From the NCBI GenBank assembly GCA_963377175.1, contig CAUJNA010002891.1, forward strand, positions 160,001 through 224,000: a stretch of DNA of 64,000 bases, in the 5' to 3' direction. This document shows, piece by piece, positions 62,725 through 64,000 of this stretch. A model generated the notes under the pieces. The model was given only the letters and a program-made list of their open reading frames with translations. It ran no database searches and was not told where the DNA came from. A program made the translations under genes and the position numbers. Numbering within the stretch: position 1 is the stretch's first letter; every line of letters starts with the position of its first letter. The stretch is from Effrenium voratum. Its lineage: Eukaryota; Sar; Dinophyceae; Suessiales; Symbiodiniaceae.

Positions 62725-63013
62725 GTATGCATGCATGCATGTATGTATGTATGTATGTAATATGTATGTATGTATGTATATATGTATGTATGTATGTAAT
62801 GTATGTATGTATGCATGTATGTATGTATGTATGGATGTACGCTCGTATGTATGCATGTATGTATGTATGTATGTATGTAATGTAATGTAATGTAATGTAA
62901 TGTAATGTATGTATGTATGTAATGTATGTATGTATTATATGGTATGTATGTATGTATATGTGGATGTAATGTGTATGTATGTAAGTAATGTAATGTAATG
63001 TAATGTATGTATG

Positions 63014-63044
<31 letters not shown>

Positions 63045-63063
63045 TGTATCTAATGTATGTATG

Positions 63064-63094
<31 letters not shown>

Positions 63095-63865
63095 TGTACT
63101 GCATGTGTGTATGTAATGTAATGAAATGTAATGTAATGTACTGTACTGTAATGTAATGTAATGTATGAATATGTAATGTAATGCAATGTATGAATGAATG
63201 ACTGAATGAATGAATGCAAAGTATGTTTGTATGTATGGCTGTATGTCTGTATGTAATGTATGTAATGTATGTATGTATGTAGTGTAGTGTAATGTAATGT
63301 AATGTAATTTAATGTATGCATGTGTGTATGTATATATGTATGTATGTATGTATGCAATGTATGTATGTATGTATGTATGTAATGTAGGTATGTATGTATG
63401 TAAGTAATGTAATGTAATGTAATGTATGTATGTATGTATGTATGTAATGTATGTATGTAATGTAATGTAATGTAATGTAATGTAATTTGATGTAATGTAA
63501 TGTACTGTAATGTAATGTATGTATGTATGTATGTGTGTGTATGTGTGTATGTGTGTATGTAATGTAATGTTATGTAACGTAATGTAATGTAATGTGTTGT
63601 CATGTAATGTAATATAAATGAAATGTAAATGTAAAGCACAGTAACGTAATGTAATGTAATGTAGTGTAATGTAATGTTTGTAATGCACTTTATCAGAATG
63701 GAATGCAATGTAATGTCACGTATGTTCTGTATGCAATGTTTGTATGTAATGTAACCGAATGTAACACAGTGCAGTGTAATTTTATGTTTGTATTTACGTA
63801 TGTATATATGTATGCATGTTGTGTTATGTTATGTAATTTTTGGTATGTTATGTTATGTTATGTAT
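62725..63865 (+). repeat. (TGTA)n array, right part, degenerate
   Basis: TGTA, TAATG and TGCA units, more eroded than the left part. With 47445-49865 it was probably one array before element B inserted. The Tyr/Ile/His/Thr frames are artefacts. Confidence 0.9.
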
Positions 63866-63871
63866 CTATGG

Positions 63872-64000
63872 TACCCTGTTTCAGTGCCAAGGTTCGAGCT
63901 TTGCGTGTCTGAGCGCTTCTCCGTGGCTGGCAACACCGCTTGGCACGATGCCTCGTTCGACGCCGTGCATGGGTTCGGCTTTGAGCAGCTCTACACCTCC
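63872..64000 (+). CDS. Possible host exon running off the window
   Basis: After a TTTCAG acceptor-like end (63873) one frame reads VPRFELCVSERFSVAGNTAW, then HDASFDAVHGFGFEQLYTS to the last base without a stop. Composition is protein-like; family not recognised. The first bases after 63865 leave the repeat abruptly. Confidence 0.35.

Overview
The window looks like nuclear DNA of a dinoflagellate, probably Symbiodiniaceae-like. The reasons are two giant Copia-type LTR retrotransposons whose LTRs carry what look like relics of the dinoflagellate spliced leader, long simple-sequence arrays, and a few isolated exon-like islands in non-coding DNA. No prokaryotic operon, tRNA, rRNA or CRISPR array was seen.

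Layout. 1-2677: no recognisable gene. 2683-20762: element A, an 18,080-bp Copia-type element with identical 346-bp LTRs and a 5-bp target duplication (GATGT). 20768-42277: mostly non-coding, with an EF-hand exon (21421-21501), a G/T-only array (23199-23632), GA and TA microsatellites, some inverted repeats, and a probable glycosyltransferase-family-2 gene in pieces (34274-36059). 42278-45360: a decayed third retroelement between degenerate direct repeats, with relics of an SPPC/EHP-type methyltransferase-like domain. 46808-47312: an alternating purine-pyrimidine block whose strand bias flips around an AT-rich centre. 47445-49865 and 62725-63865: a (TGTA)n array split by element B (49866-62724, 12,859 bp, 162/163-bp LTRs). 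A possible exon runs off the right end.

Both elements encode Gag with a coiled coil and CCCH zinc fingers, then protease, integrase, reverse transcriptase and RNase H. Past RNase H they continue for thousands of bases. Both share a domain with a PCTGG motif (C5-methyltransferase-like motif order) and a domain matching Tpt1/KptA RNA 2'-phosphotransferase, followed by a zinc ribbon. Element B also has an SGNH-hydrolase-like domain. Both have the same 15-nt primer-binding site. It is complementary to an anticodon stem-loop of a tRNA-Ile, in the register used by Drosophila copia, which primes from a tRNA half.

Most unexpected, each element carries its own family of tiny sense-strand RNA hairpins scattered through its coding region and 3' UTR. 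Element B has 14 perfect 19-nt hairpins (3 bp, one-base 3' bulge, 4 bp, GNRA loop) whose stems covary. Element A has seven hairpins with a bulged T, GGG/CCC and a YCAGT-type loop. They occur in all codon phases, so selection seems to act on RNA. A packaging or self-recognition code read by Gag or another element protein is a reasonable hypothesis.
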